DNA from: Parazoarcus communis SWub3 = DSM 12120
Lineage (GTDB): Bacteria > Pseudomonadota > Gammaproteobacteria > Burkholderiales > Rhodocyclaceae
Length of the DNA: 64,000 nt
NCBI RefSeq assembly: GCF_003226565.1
Contig: NZ_QKOE01000009.1
Coordinates: 62,001 to 126,000, forward strand
Reading direction: 5' to 3'
The first letter of the stretch is position 1. The number at the start of each line of letters is the position of its first letter. The translations under genes were made by a program, and so were the position numbers. Of the stretch, positions 37,955-49,145 are shown piece after piece. The notes under the pieces were generated by a model, which searched no databases, was not told where the DNA came from, and saw nothing but the letters and a program-made list of their open reading frames with translations.

Positions 37955-38554
37955 ATGAGCGATCGTGAAATCGATCAGCAGTTGGTCGAGCGCGTACAGC
38001 GTGGCGACAAGCAGGCGTTCAGCTTGCTGGTATCCAAGTACCAGCGCAAGCTGCACCGACTGTTGTCGCGCCTGATTCGTGATCCGGCCGAAGTCGAGGA
38101 TGTTGCGCAGGAAACCTTCATCAAGGCTTACCGTGCCTTGGGTTCGTTCCGGGGCGACAGTGCGTTCTATACCTGGCTGTATCGGATCGGTATCAATACC
38201 GCAAAGAACTACCTGGTATCGATGGGCCGGCGGGCGCCGACTTCGACGAGTTTCGATTCGGAAGAAGCCGAGACTTTCGAGGATGGGGATCAACTGCGCG
38301 ACATCAATACGCCCGAGCGGCTGATGATGACGCGTCAGATCGGCCAGACCGTCGACGAGGCAATGGCGGCACTGCCGGAGGAATTGCGCACAGCGATCAT
38401 GCTGCGCGAGCTGGAAGGTTTGAGTTACGAAGAGATCGCCAACATCATGGATTGTCCGATCGGTACCGTCCGGTCCAGGATTTTCCGTGCTCGTGAGGCG
38501 ATTGCTGAACGACTGCGGCCGTTGCTGGACACGGCTCCGGATAAACGTTGGTAG
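37955..38554 (+). CDS. rpoE: RNA polymerase sigma factor RpoE (sigma E, AlgU)
   Basis: A 199-residue ECF sigma factor for envelope stress. Region 2 (DPAEVEDVAQETFIKAYRAL, FYTWLYRIGINTAKNYLV) and region 4 (LPEELRTAIMLRELEGLSYE, then CPIGTVRSRIFRAREAI) are closely of the RpoE/AlgU type. Start ATG 37955 (MSDREIDQQLVERVQRGD) matches the family; the longer frame upstream is the promoter region. It is followed directly by rseA, its anti-sigma factor. Confidence 0.97.
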   Translation: MSDREIDQQLVERVQRGDKQAFSLLVSKYQRKLHRLLSRLIRDPAEVEDVAQETFIKAYRALGSFRGDSAFYTWLYRIGINTAKNYLVSMGRRAPTSTSFDSEEAETFEDGDQLRDINTPERLMMTRQIGQTVDEAMAALPEELRTAIMLRELEGLSYEEIANIMDCPIGTVRSRIFRAREAIAERLRPLLDTAPDKRW

Positions 38555-38563
38555 GTGGATGCA

Positions 38564-39103
38564 ATGAAAGACAAACTCTCGGCATGGATCGATGGTGATC
38601 TGGATGATGTCGCTGCGAACCGCATGGCTGACCACATTGGTCGGGATGAATCATTGCGCAAGCACTGCGATGTTTATTGGCTGATTGGCGACACCCTGCG
38701 TGGGGATGCACAAGGGGCCGATCTGACCGACCGTATCATGGCCAGACTGGATGCCGAGCCCACCGTGCTGGCGCCTCGGGCAGCCGCTGCCCGCGCAACG
38801 GAGCGTCAGTCGCTGTGGCAGTCCCTGATGCCTATTGCCGCGTCGGTCATGGGTGTGGCTGCAGTCGGTCTGGTTGCGGCCACGATGTATTCCTCGTCCC
38901 CGAACGATCCGGTGCCGGGCAATGTGATCGCCGTTCAGCGCGCTGTCTTGCCGGCGCAGGTCGTCCCGGTTTCGGCCGAGGTGAATGATCCTCATCGTGA
39001 GTATGTGTTCGTGCATCAGGCGATGACGGGCGGTGGTCCCTTGCCCGCTGGCGTGCAATACGTCCGCACCGTTTCAGCCGCTGCGCAGGACGTCGCTCGA
39101 TGA
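38564..39103 (+). CDS. rseA: Anti-sigma E factor RseA (MucA-like)
   Basis: About 179 residues. The cytoplasmic N-terminal domain (KDKLSAWIDGDLDDVAANRM, LRKHCDVYWLIGDTLRG) binds sigma E; one membrane helix (about residues 90-110, LMPIAASVMGVAAVGLVAAT) leads to a periplasmic C terminus that RseB would shield. Start ATG 38564 has a TAGGTGG ribosome site; a GTG at 38555 is possible. It overlaps rseB by four bases. Confidence 0.92.
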   Translation: MKDKLSAWIDGDLDDVAANRMADHIGRDESLRKHCDVYWLIGDTLRGDAQGADLTDRIMARLDAEPTVLAPRAAAARATERQSLWQSLMPIAASVMGVAAVGLVAATMYSSSPNDPVPGNVIAVQRAVLPAQVVPVSAEVNDPHREYVFVHQAMTGGGPLPAGVQYVRTVSAAAQDVAR

Positions 39104-40071
39104 GATTCTGGCCGTTTGCAGTGGGTCTGTGCGCCTTGTTGTTGCATCCGGTTGCCAGTGCGGACTCACCGACCGACCCTTTGTCCTGGCTGGGGCGGAT
39201 TTCAACCGCAAGCCAGCGCCTGAACTACGTCGGTACTTTTACCTATCAGTCGGGCAAGCATATCGAGACTTCGCGCATCGCGCATCGTGCTGACGGTGAG
39301 GGGGAGTTCGAACGGCTGGAGGTGCTTGATGGCAGTCCGCGTGAGGTCATTCGCAGCAGCACCGAGGTGCGTTGCGTACTACCGGATCAGCGCACCGTCA
39401 TCATTGATCAGCCGGGCGGTCGTCGTGCATTCCCGGCCAGGCTGCCTGCATCCTATACCCGTCTCGCCGAAAACTATCGTATCCGCAAGGCCGAAATTGC
39501 CCGTGTTGCTGGATTCGAGGCGCAGTCCATTGTCCTTGAGCCGCGCGATGACCTTCGCTACGGACACATCCTGTGGGCCGAATTGCAGACGGGTTTGCTG
39601 CTCAAGTCCCGAATGGTGGACTCGGGAGGCGAGATGGTCGAACAGTTTGCCTTCAGTGACCTCCGTATCGGTGGCGATGTTGATCGCGAATTGCTTCGTC
39701 CCCGCTTTCGTCAGGGAGACGACTGGCGCGTAGTGAATGTCCGTGGCAGCGAGATGAACAAGGGAGATGCGGGTTGGCATCTGCAGAACACCTTGCCAGG
39801 CTTCGACCTGATCTCGGTGGTGCGTCGGCCGCTTGGGTCTGGGCGTGGTGAAGCCGTTCATATGGTCTTTGGCGATGGATTGGCCGCGGTGTCCGTCTTT
39901 GTCGAGCCGCTCGACGAGGCTGCGCAGTTGCCGGCAGCGGGTGCTTCGACGACGGGCGCGATCAATGTGTTCAAGCGTGTGGTCGACGGGCATCTTGTCA
40001 CCGCCTTGGGAGAAGTACCATCGCGTGCCGTTCAGCGTCTGGCTGAAGGTATCGAGGCTGCGCCACGATGA
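39100..40071 (+). CDS. rseB: Sigma E regulatory protein RseB (MucB)
   Basis: A 323-residue periplasmic protein with a signal peptide (about residues 1-21, cleaved after VASA) and the MucB/RseB fold: DPLSWLGRISTASQRLNYVG at the N terminus of the mature form and GAINVFKRVVDGHLVTALGE near the end. RseB binds RseA and senses lipopolysaccharide or misfolded envelope material. Coupled to rseA and rseC by four-base overlaps. Confidence 0.95.
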   Translation: MRFWPFAVGLCALLLHPVASADSPTDPLSWLGRISTASQRLNYVGTFTYQSGKHIETSRIAHRADGEGEFERLEVLDGSPREVIRSSTEVRCVLPDQRTVIIDQPGGRRAFPARLPASYTRLAENYRIRKAEIARVAGFEAQSIVLEPRDDLRYGHILWAELQTGLLLKSRMVDSGGEMVEQFAFSDLRIGGDVDRELLRPRFRQGDDWRVVNVRGSEMNKGDAGWHLQNTLPGFDLISVVRRPLGSGRGEAVHMVFGDGLAAVSVFVEPLDEAAQLPAAGASTTGAINVFKRVVDGHLVTALGEVPSRAVQRLAEGIEAAPR

Positions 40072-40532
40072 TCGAAGCGCCGGCAGAAGTCGTCCGGGTC
40101 GAGCGTGATCGTGCCTGGGTCAGGGTCACCGAGCGTCAAGGGGGATGTGGCCGTTGCGACGAACCCGGCGGATGTCGGTCGATGCGAATTACCGAGGCAT
40201 TTGGTCCGAGCGACAGCGTTTTTGCTGTCCAGGATACGCTTGGGGTGCAGCAGGGTGACCGGGTGCGTCTATGCATACCGGAACATGCGCCCCTGCGCGC
40301 TGCCATGATGAGTTACGGGCTGGGTGTTGTGCTGATGCTTTTGGGTGCCGCGCTTGGAAATCAACTTGCGGGCACCGGCAATGCTGACGTCCATGCTGCA
40401 GTGGGCGCAGCCGGCGGTTTGTTGCTGGCTTATGTGCTGAACCGAACGCTTGCTCGTAGCCGTCGTTGGCGCGGAATGCTGACGGTTTCGATGGCACGTG
40501 AAACCGGTGAGTGTTTGAGTACGCGGAGTTGA
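40068..40532 (+). CDS. rseC: SoxR-reducing system/MucC family protein RseC
   Basis: A 154-residue membrane protein with a cysteine-rich N-terminal part (GGCGRCDEPGGCRS, four cysteines likely to hold a metal or Fe-S centre) and two membrane helices (about residues 80-125). RseC modulates sigma E activity and is related to a component of the SoxR-reducing complex. The position after rseB is standard. Confidence 0.93.
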   Translation: MIEAPAEVVRVERDRAWVRVTERQGGCGRCDEPGGCRSMRITEAFGPSDSVFAVQDTLGVQQGDRVRLCIPEHAPLRAAMMSYGLGVVLMLLGAALGNQLAGTGNADVHAAVGAAGGLLLAYVLNRTLARSRRWRGMLTVSMARETGECLSTRS

Positions 40533-40543
40533 GTGTGGGCGTG

Positions 40544-41935
40544 ATGTACCGGGTTTTCTTTGCACTCGCTGCGTGGCTGTGCCTATCCTTGACTGCCCAT
40601 GCGGTTGTACTGCCCGACTTCACCGCGCTGGTTGAACGCCAGGGGGCTGCGGTCGTTAACATCAGTGCAGTAACGCAGCGCCCCGTTGCTGCACGTCATC
40701 CGCTCGATCTGGATGAACGTGATCCGATGTTCGACTTGTTCAGGCGGTTGATGCCCCGCCCGCCGAAGGCGCCCGAGCCGCAGGTCGAGCCTGATGATGA
40801 ATCGCTTGGTTCTGGTTTCATTATCAGTGCTGACGGTTACATCCTGACCAACGCACATGTAGTGGCAGACGCCGAAGAGATTCTTGTGCGGTTAGCGGAC
40901 AAGCGCGAGTATCGAGCAGAGATCATCGGCGCGGACACACGCAGCGATGTGGCCTTGCTTCGTATTGACGCGACGGGTCTGCCTGTCGTGAGGCTGGGTG
41001 ATCCGTCGCGTCTGAAGGTAGGGGAGTGGGTGCTGGCGATCGGCTCGCCCTTTGGCTTCGAGCAGTCGGTCACCGCAGGCATTGTCAGCGCAAAGGATCG
41101 CAGCCTGCCCGACGAAAATTTCGTGCCCTTCATCCAGACCGATGTCGCGATCAATCCGGGCAACTCCGGCGGGCCGCTGTTCAACCTGAAAGGCGAGGTC
41201 GTCGGGATCAACTCGCAGATCTATAGCCGCACTGGGGGGTTCATGGGTCTGTCGTTCTCGATCCCCATCGATGTTGCCATGGACATGCAGCAGCAGTTGC
41301 GTCAGCACGGACGCGTGCAGCGTGGCCGGATTGGTGTGGCAATTCAGGAAGTGACGCTGGATTTGGCGGCCAGTTTTGGTCTGAACAGTGCAAATGGCGC
41401 GCTGGTCAGTGCGATTGAACCCGGTAGTCCTGCCGCACTTGCGGGTGTGCAGCGTGGGGATGTCATCGTGCGTTTTGATGGGCGCTCGGTCAATCGCTCC
41501 AACGAACTGCCGCGTATCGTGGCAAGTGTACGTCCAGGCAGTCAAGCTTCGATGATGGTCTATCGAAATGGTGCGCCACGCGAAATGACCATCACCTTGG
41601 GCGAATGGCGCGACCCGCATGCACCGCGTCCGAGGGTGGCAGTGGGCGTCGATAATGGCAGCAGTCGTCTGGGTCTGGTTCTCAAGGAGCCCGATCGCAA
41701 ATCTCGCGGAGAGCTGGGCTTGGTCGTTGATCGCGCCGATGGTATGGCGGCTCGGGCAGAGATCGTGCCGGGCGACAGGGTCCTCAGTCTGATTGTAGGG
41801 GGCAAGCAGACTGAACTGGATTCAGTCGCGACCTTTAATCGCCTGCTCGAGGGTTTGCGCGAAGGGCAACGGGTCAGTGTGCTGGTCCAACGTGGTGAAC
41901 TCGCATCCTTCGTCAGCCTGAAGGTCGGCAAATGA
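40544..41935 (+). CDS. mucD: Periplasmic serine protease MucD (DegP/HtrA type)
   Basis: A 463-residue protease with a signal peptide (about residues 1-20) and trypsin-like triad His105 (LTNAHVV), Asp135 (SDVALLRI) and Ser208 (NPGNSGGPLF), followed by two PDZ domains (about residues 265-350 and 365-455). It degrades or refolds misfolded envelope proteins and dampens sigma E signalling. ATG 40544 gives a proper signal peptide; the frame opens 11 codons earlier. It overlaps the glutaredoxin-like gene by four bases. Confidence 0.95.
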   Translation: MYRVFFALAAWLCLSLTAHAVVLPDFTALVERQGAAVVNISAVTQRPVAARHPLDLDERDPMFDLFRRLMPRPPKAPEPQVEPDDESLGSGFIISADGYILTNAHVVADAEEILVRLADKREYRAEIIGADTRSDVALLRIDATGLPVVRLGDPSRLKVGEWVLAIGSPFGFEQSVTAGIVSAKDRSLPDENFVPFIQTDVAINPGNSGGPLFNLKGEVVGINSQIYSRTGGFMGLSFSIPIDVAMDMQQQLRQHGRVQRGRIGVAIQEVTLDLAASFGLNSANGALVSAIEPGSPAALAGVQRGDVIVRFDGRSVNRSNELPRIVASVRPGSQASMMVYRNGAPREMTITLGEWRDPHAPRPRVAVGVDNGSSRLGLVLKEPDRKSRGELGLVVDRADGMAARAEIVPGDRVLSLIVGGKQTELDSVATFNRLLEGLREGQRVSVLVQRGELASFVSLKVGK

Positions 41936-42207
41936 GCCAGCACGTGTTTACTGTCCTGAGCCGGGAGTGGTGTCATCTTTGCCATGATCTGGTCGCTGCA
42001 CTGGAACCGATCGCTCGGGAGTTGGGGTGGGAGATCGCGGTCATTGATGTCGATCAGCACCCCGAGCTTGAGCAGAAATGGGACGAACTGGTGCCTGTTC
42101 TGCTGCATGGTGAGGTCGAATTGTGTCACTACCACCTGGATGAGCGTGCCGTACGCAATCATTGCGCTACGCATGCCGTTACTGCGTGTGGTAAGGGTTC
42201 CCGCTGA
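41932..42207 (+). CDS. Glutaredoxin-family protein
   Basis: A 91-residue protein with CxxC motif C14-H-L-C17 (LSREWCHLCHDLVAAL), an IDVDQHPEL strand and the cis-Pro region LVPVLLHG. It belongs to the glutaredoxin-like group (DUF836) found after mucD in betaproteobacteria. Overlaps mucD by four bases and ends the rpoE transcript. Partner protein unknown. Confidence 0.9.
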   Translation: MSQHVFTVLSREWCHLCHDLVAALEPIARELGWEIAVIDVDQHPELEQKWDELVPVLLHGEVELCHYHLDERAVRNHCATHAVTACGKGSR

Positions 42208-42329
42208 GAATCACTCCCATTGCCTTGCGTCGCATGCAGGCTCAAACCGTTCCAGCGAGGTGCGCGCAGCATGGGGCACGGTCAGGTGAGCGGCACGCAA
42301 CGACGGCAGACTCTGTTGCCAGTCGCCGC

Positions 42330-44993
42330 TCAGGCCTGCGCGATTTCACGTAGCACGCGGGCGGGTACATCATGTTCGCTGGCAAGTGTCCGGTTCCCCA
42401 GTAAACGGGACATGATCCGGTCAGGCGATAGCACGATGAAGATGGCTTGTCCTGCCTCGCTTTCCAGTCGCACAACTGATTCGGCAAGGGCTGTATTGCT
42501 TTGATAGAGCTGGCTTACTGGATCGATATGATCGTTGGCCACTTCGGGTATGTCACCGAGCTGATGGACAAGAATTCCAAAGGGTTCGCCATTGCGTCCC
42601 TGTACGACGATGACCTGACGGTAGCTTGATGCTTCGACTGGACTGCGCAGGCGCAAGTGATCTTTCAGGTCCAGGACCAGAACAGGACGGTTCTTGTACA
42701 TGAATACGCCATGTACATGATCAGGTAAGCCCGGTACGCTGGTAATACCGTTGGCGTCAACGGCTTCGATCACTTGGTTGGCGACGATGCCCAGACATTC
42801 GTCGCCAATATGAAAGGTGGCGATCTCGGTGCTCGCGCATGTTGTCGTGTCGCTGTTGCGGCGTGGCAGACGGATTGCCCTGGCAGGTATGCTGGATTGC
42901 GTGGCGGTAGCGGCAGGTGCAGTGCTTCCCAGTGGCACAAACACAAGTGCGGCGACCTCGTTGCGATAGGCGTCCGCTGTGGATTTGTATTCCCGGTAGC
43001 CTGCCGACAAGCTGACTCCGACAGCAAAGTACTGACCGTCAATCAACACGATGTCCGCGCCGTGATGGCCGTTGGGAATGCCAAACAGGGCGTCGGGCAG
43101 GGGAAGGGTGCTGCCGATGGGAAATCGGTCACTGGTACTGGAGATGACCTTGCGCTGACGATCGGCAAAAACAGCCAGACTGCCGGGGTGGAGGTCGCCC
43201 GCGCTGTTGCGAGGTAGCGCGTCGTGGAGCATTGCAGCGAACTGAGGGGCTGCATCGAATACCACTGCAATCCCCCCTATGGGTCGCTGCTGGCCGACTC
43301 CCGGAATCGCCGCTGCATACAGGTAGGTGTGACGATCCTGATAGAGCGCGGTGGGTTCGAAGGCCGACACCACATAGCCCTGCGAGTCCTCGAGGTTCAG
43401 GCAGCGGCGAACCCATTCTTCCGCGAGTGGGCGGCCGATGCAGTGTGAGTAACGTGTGTTCGAGCTTGCAATCACGACACCATTTGCATCGAATACCACC
43501 AGATTGTCATAGACGGTGTACAGCGCGTTGATGGCTTCCAATACCGCGGTGATTGCAGTTGATGCCGATGCGGGGTCTTTGGGGTGCAGTTCGAGTTGTT
43601 CCGAGAACAGGGTCGTGAGTGCCCACCAACGACAATCATTTGCACGCTCGTAGAGATTGCGATCCATGATGTCGATCGCCAGTGAGGCCAGAAAAGCGCT
43701 GTCGTCCAGAATCGAGGACACCACGGTTTCGTTCAGATTGCCGATCGAGCGCGCGAAGACATCGGTGGTCTTGAGCCCGGTGTTGCCGATCTCCCACAGC
43801 AGTACCTTGGAGAACGCATTGCCGACATTGCCTTTGTCCTTGCTCTGGCGAACATTGCCGTTCCAGACTGAACGGTTGAGTTCGCGCTGGATCTGTTCGG
43901 CCTGGCACGGAATGTTCCGTAGTGCGGCGGAGAACAGGGTGGGGCTTTTCATGACTGCGGTGGTGATTTCGGCGGGCATCGAGCTCAGCCGGCCCGTGCC
44001 GTGGTCTTCGAACGCGTGCTCCAGCGGGATCATGGCGTGTCCCATCCAGCCAGGTCCGGTATAACCTTGATAGGCTTGGGCTGGTCTTGTGATTGCCAGA
44101 TATTCCCGCCCGGCAAAGCGTACGATGCCCCAGTCGGCGTCCAGCACGCGCTCGAGGGTGGCGCCCAGCGGTAGATGGTAACGATCGCTGCTCGCGACCA
44201 CCGTACCTTCGGCATCGAGCAGTGTCAGTACGGTCCAGTCGCGTTCGTGCCCAAGATTGGCAAAAATGCGATGGGTCTCGTTTTCAAGGTTGAAGCACAG
44301 CGCAAGAACGGCCAGTGTCTTACCGTCGTGATCGTCGACCCGATAGGCGTAGATCAAGGACGGCGCCGCGCCCGGAAAGAGGTCCGTGGTGCGAAAGACT
44401 TCGACATAGCTGTTGCAGGTGGTCTGTGCGTCCTGCACCAGGGGGTCCGTGGAGAAGCCCCGGACTCCGTCGGGATCCAGCCTGGCCAGAATGCGCCCGT
44501 CGGTGCCAAAGAGGACAATGTCGTGGTACACGGAGTATTTTCGAACGTACTCGTTGAATCGCGCCTCGAGACGTTGCCGATGAGTGCTGCACGTCTCCGG
44601 GTCTTCTCCACGCGCAAGCAGATTGCAGATGCAGCGAGCGAAGTCGAGGACGTCCTCATCCATCGCCAGGAACCCGATATCGGCCGTTCGTTCGAACAGG
44701 TTGCGAACCATGATATCGACGGCAACCTGGGCTTTGGATTTCAAGGCTTGAACCGCCTTGTTGCGAATCTCCACACCGAGATGATTCAGCAAGTCTGCAG
44801 TCAGGGTGGCAAAGGCTTCGCGAGTGGCGTTCATGTCGGTGCCGCTTCCCGACAATTGTCCCAACAGTGTCAGGTTGTCCCAGGTTCCCTGAAGTGCCTG
44901 CAGGGTTTCACGGTACTCGTGTACGGTCGCGAGGTGGCGGACTACCGGAGAAAGGCTGTCGTCGAAGTCTATGTTCTTGTAGATAGACATCAT
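42330..44993 (-). CDS. Large CheW-domain protein with duplicated cache-like sensor modules
   Basis: An 887-residue protein from the double ATG at 44993/44990. The C-terminal 150 residues form a CheW domain (TFHIGDECLGIVANQVIEAV, GVFMYKNRPVLVLDL, GILVHQLGDIPEV). Before it come two related copies: a helical part (AVDIMVRNLFERTADIGFLA at about 100-120, AIDIMDRNLYERANDCRWWA at about 465-485) each followed by a cache-like sensor (YSVYHDIVLFGTDGRILARL; LYTVYDNLVVFDANGVVIAS). No signal peptide or convincing membrane helix is present, so it seems cytoplasmic. It probably couples ligand or redox sensing to a chemotaxis-type kinase array; no other che gene is near. No clear ribosome site precedes the start. 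Confidence 0.8.
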   Translation of the reverse strand: MMSIYKNIDFDDSLSPVVRHLATVHEYRETLQALQGTWDNLTLLGQLSGSGTDMNATREAFATLTADLLNHLGVEIRNKAVQALKSKAQVAVDIMVRNLFERTADIGFLAMDEDVLDFARCICNLLARGEDPETCSTHRQRLEARFNEYVRKYSVYHDIVLFGTDGRILARLDPDGVRGFSTDPLVQDAQTTCNSYVEVFRTTDLFPGAAPSLIYAYRVDDHDGKTLAVLALCFNLENETHRIFANLGHERDWTVLTLLDAEGTVVASSDRYHLPLGATLERVLDADWGIVRFAGREYLAITRPAQAYQGYTGPGWMGHAMIPLEHAFEDHGTGRLSSMPAEITTAVMKSPTLFSAALRNIPCQAEQIQRELNRSVWNGNVRQSKDKGNVGNAFSKVLLWEIGNTGLKTTDVFARSIGNLNETVVSSILDDSAFLASLAIDIMDRNLYERANDCRWWALTTLFSEQLELHPKDPASASTAITAVLEAINALYTVYDNLVVFDANGVVIASSNTRYSHCIGRPLAEEWVRRCLNLEDSQGYVVSAFEPTALYQDRHTYLYAAAIPGVGQQRPIGGIAVVFDAAPQFAAMLHDALPRNSAGDLHPGSLAVFADRQRKVISSTSDRFPIGSTLPLPDALFGIPNGHHGADIVLIDGQYFAVGVSLSAGYREYKSTADAYRNEVAALVFVPLGSTAPAATATQSSIPARAIRLPRRNSDTTTCASTEIATFHIGDECLGIVANQVIEAVDANGITSVPGLPDHVHGVFMYKNRPVLVLDLKDHLRLRSPVEASSYRQVIVVQGRNGEPFGILVHQLGDIPEVANDHIDPVSQLYQSNTALAESVVRLESEAGQAIFIVLSPDRIMSRLLGNRTLASEHDVPARVLREIAQA

Positions 44994-45461
44994 TTGTCCA
45001 TGAGTAAGGGCTTGGGCAGGGCGATGCGTGTTTGCAGCCGTCCGCTCCAATCCCGCTGTAGTGTGTCGATGACAGGATATGGAAGCAGGCTCCGGTCTAT
45101 CACTTAAGCAAGAATCGTACTGATGGCGCGTCCGAATTGCAGGCGACGCGGGGCTTGGCCTGGGATGGCACCCGCAACAAGGTTTCTCGTCGTCCGATCG
45201 GATCAAGGTATAATCCTGCGCCGTCCGCGATGGCCGCGCACTGTCAGTGCAATCAAGCAGTCTGGGGGCACGGATCAAGCGACAGGTAGCGTATGGCTGC
45301 GGAATCCACGAGCGGATCTGCATGTCTTTGCGGCGGAAGTTCGGCCGCCCTGCAGCGTGAACGTCGCCATACGTTTTTTGGCGCTGCGATAAACAGATAC
45401 ATGAGCATTGGCTGGGGTGATCTCACCGTTACCAGGCTCCACGACAACACGGTAAGCCACT
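44994..45461. other. Intergenic region upstream of lepA
   Basis: 468 bases between divergent starts with no supportable gene. A perfect TATAAT at 45209-45214 is a likely -10 box for the lepA transcript, giving a leader of about 240 bases; no good -35 box is seen. A 17-codon ATG frame at 45402 stops before lepA and could be an upstream ORF. Confidence 0.4.
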
Positions 45462-47258
<1,797 letters not shown>

Positions 47259-47300
47259 GCAACTCGGCGCGAGTCGCTGCGCTCAAGAAATGGAGTTCGC

Positions 47301-48089
47301 GTGAATTTTGCCCTGATCCTGTTCGTCCTGTTGGTGATCACCGCAGTATTGTGGGTGTTCGATCACTTCTATGCCCGCAAGCGGCGTCCCCAGGGCTCTC
47401 CGGCACCTTGGTGGGTGGAGTACGGCGCCAGCTTTTTTCCGGTCATCGTGATCGTGTTCGGTTTGCGCTCCTTCGTCGTCGAGCCGTTCAAGATTCCGTC
47501 GGGGTCGATGATTCCCACCTTGCTGGTGGGTGACTTCATCCTGGTCAATAAATACACCTATGGTATCCGCCTGCCCGTCATCAACAAGAAGGCGATGGCG
47601 CTCAATGACCCTCAGCGCGGCGATGTGATGGTGTTCCGCTATCCGGCCGACCCGTCGATGGACTACATCAAGCGGGTTGTGGGGCTGCCTGGCGACAAGG
47701 TGGAGTACCTCAACAAGCGTCTGCGTATCAATGGTGAGGAGGTGGCGATCGAGGAGAGCGGCAACTACCTGCACCCGGATCGTCTGTATTACTCGCCGCA
47801 GTACACCGAGAAACTCGGCGAGATCGAGCATTCAGTGCTGATCGAGCGCGAGGCGCCCGCTTTTGTGCCACAGGTGATGAATTATCCCTTCCGTGAAAAC
47901 TGTACCTATACTAGCGGTGGGGTCAGCTGCACGGTGCCTGCTGGTCATTACTTCGTCATGGGCGACAATCGTGACGCCAGTAGTGACAGTCGTGTGTGGG
48001 GCTTCGTGCCGGATGAGAACATTGTCGGCAAGGCGTTTTTTGTGTGGTTCAACTTCAACGACCTGAAGCGGATCGGTCGTTTCCACTGA
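47301..48089 (+). CDS. lepB: Signal peptidase I
   Basis: A 262-residue membrane protease that removes signal peptides. Two N-terminal helices, then the Ser/Lys dyad: Ser69 (IPSGSMIPTLLVGD) and Lys124 (DYIKRVVGLPGD), plus GDNRDASSDSR box E. lepA-lepB-DUF4845-rnc is the standard order. Start ATG-equivalent GTG at 47301, with GGAG upstream. Confidence 0.97.
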   Translation: MNFALILFVLLVITAVLWVFDHFYARKRRPQGSPAPWWVEYGASFFPVIVIVFGLRSFVVEPFKIPSGSMIPTLLVGDFILVNKYTYGIRLPVINKKAMALNDPQRGDVMVFRYPADPSMDYIKRVVGLPGDKVEYLNKRLRINGEEVAIEESGNYLHPDRLYYSPQYTEKLGEIEHSVLIEREAPAFVPQVMNYPFRENCTYTSGGVSCTVPAGHYFVMGDNRDASSDSRVWGFVPDENIVGKAFFVWFNFNDLKRIGRFH

Positions 48090-48102
48090 CAAGGGATTCA
48101 AT

Positions 48103-48468
48103 ATGATGACATCGTCGCGCCAGCGTGGCTTGAGTCTGATCAGTACCCTGATCGTCGGTGCTTTTTTTGCATTTGCACTGTTGATCGTGTTTCGGACCGT
48201 TCCTGCGGTTAACGAATACATGGCGATTCAGCGCATTCTGAAGATAGTCGCCGAGGAGGGTGACAATGGTGCCTCGGTGTCCGAGATGCGGCGTAGTTTC
48301 GACCGACGAGGGCAAATTGATGATGTATCGACCGTGACGGGTGTTGATCTCGCGATTTCGAAACAGGCAGGAAAAACGTTGATTCAGGTCGAATACGGAA
48401 GGAAGGTGCCTGTCGCCGGCAATGTCAGCCTGTTGATCGACTTCCAGGCGTCGAGCGCACCCAACTGA
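48103..48468 (+). CDS. DUF4845 family membrane protein
   Basis: A 121-residue protein with a type IV pilin-like N terminus (RQRGLSLISTLIVGAFFAFA, hydrophobic helix about residues 10-30) and a periplasmic domain (FDRRGQIDDVSTVTGVDLAI). The family is regularly encoded between lepB and rnc in beta- and gammaproteobacteria; its function is unknown. Overlaps rnc by one base. Confidence 0.9.
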   Translation: MMTSSRQRGLSLISTLIVGAFFAFALLIVFRTVPAVNEYMAIQRILKIVAEEGDNGASVSEMRRSFDRRGQIDDVSTVTGVDLAISKQAGKTLIQVEYGRKVPVAGNVSLLIDFQASSAPN

Positions 48469-49145
48469 TGTCCGAGTTTCTGAATCGGCTGCAGTCCCGG
48501 TTGGGCCACGTATTTGCTTCACAGGATCTGCTTGTTCAGGCCCTGACGCACCGCAGTTTTGGCCAGCCCAATAACGAGCGCTTGGAGTTTCTCGGCGATA
48601 GTGTGTTGAACTGCGTGGTATCGATCGCACTGTTCGATCGTTTCGGCGCACTGAAAGAGGGCGAATTGTCGCGTGTGCGCGCCTCGCTGGTGCGCCAGGA
48701 AACCTTGCATCGCATCGCGCTTGAGCTAGAACTGGGTAGCTGCCTGAAGCTGGGTGAAGGGGAACTTCGCTCCGGCGGCGCCCAACGACCATCCATCCTG
48801 GCCGATGCGGCCGAGGCGGTGTTCGCAGCCATTTTTCTCGATGCCGGCTTTGATGCAGCAAAAAAAGTCATTGATCGGCTTTACGCGCCATTGATCGATG
48901 GCATCAACCCCGACCGCCCCGCCAAGGATCCCAAAACGGCGTTGCAGGAATGGCTGCAGAGCCGTCGTATGCCGCTACCGACTTATTCCATGACTCAGGT
49001 TCTGGGTGAGGCGCATGCGCAGGAGTTCGAGGTCGCCTGCGAGGTGCCCAAGCTGGGGGTACGTACCATGGGACGCGGTACCAGCCGGCGTGCGGCCGAA
49101 CAACAGTCCGCCGAACTGGCGTTGGCAGAGTTGAGGCACAAATGA
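48468..49145 (+). CDS. rnc: Ribonuclease III
   Basis: A 225-residue double-strand-specific RNase. Catalytic signature [29 protein letters not shown], and a C-terminal dsRNA-binding domain ([33 protein letters not shown]). It matures rRNA and cuts regulatory duplexes. Overlaps era by four bases (ATGA), the usual rnc-era coupling. Confidence 0.97.
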   Translation: MSEFLNRLQSRLGHVFASQDLLVQALTHRSFGQPNNERLEFLGDSVLNCVVSIALFDRFGALKEGELSRVRASLVRQETLHRIALELELGSCLKLGEGELRSGGAQRPSILADAAEAVFAAIFLDAGFDAAKKVIDRLYAPLIDGINPDRPAKDPKTALQEWLQSRRMPLPTYSMTQVLGEAHAQEFEVACEVPKLGVRTMGRGTSRRAAEQQSAELALAELRHK

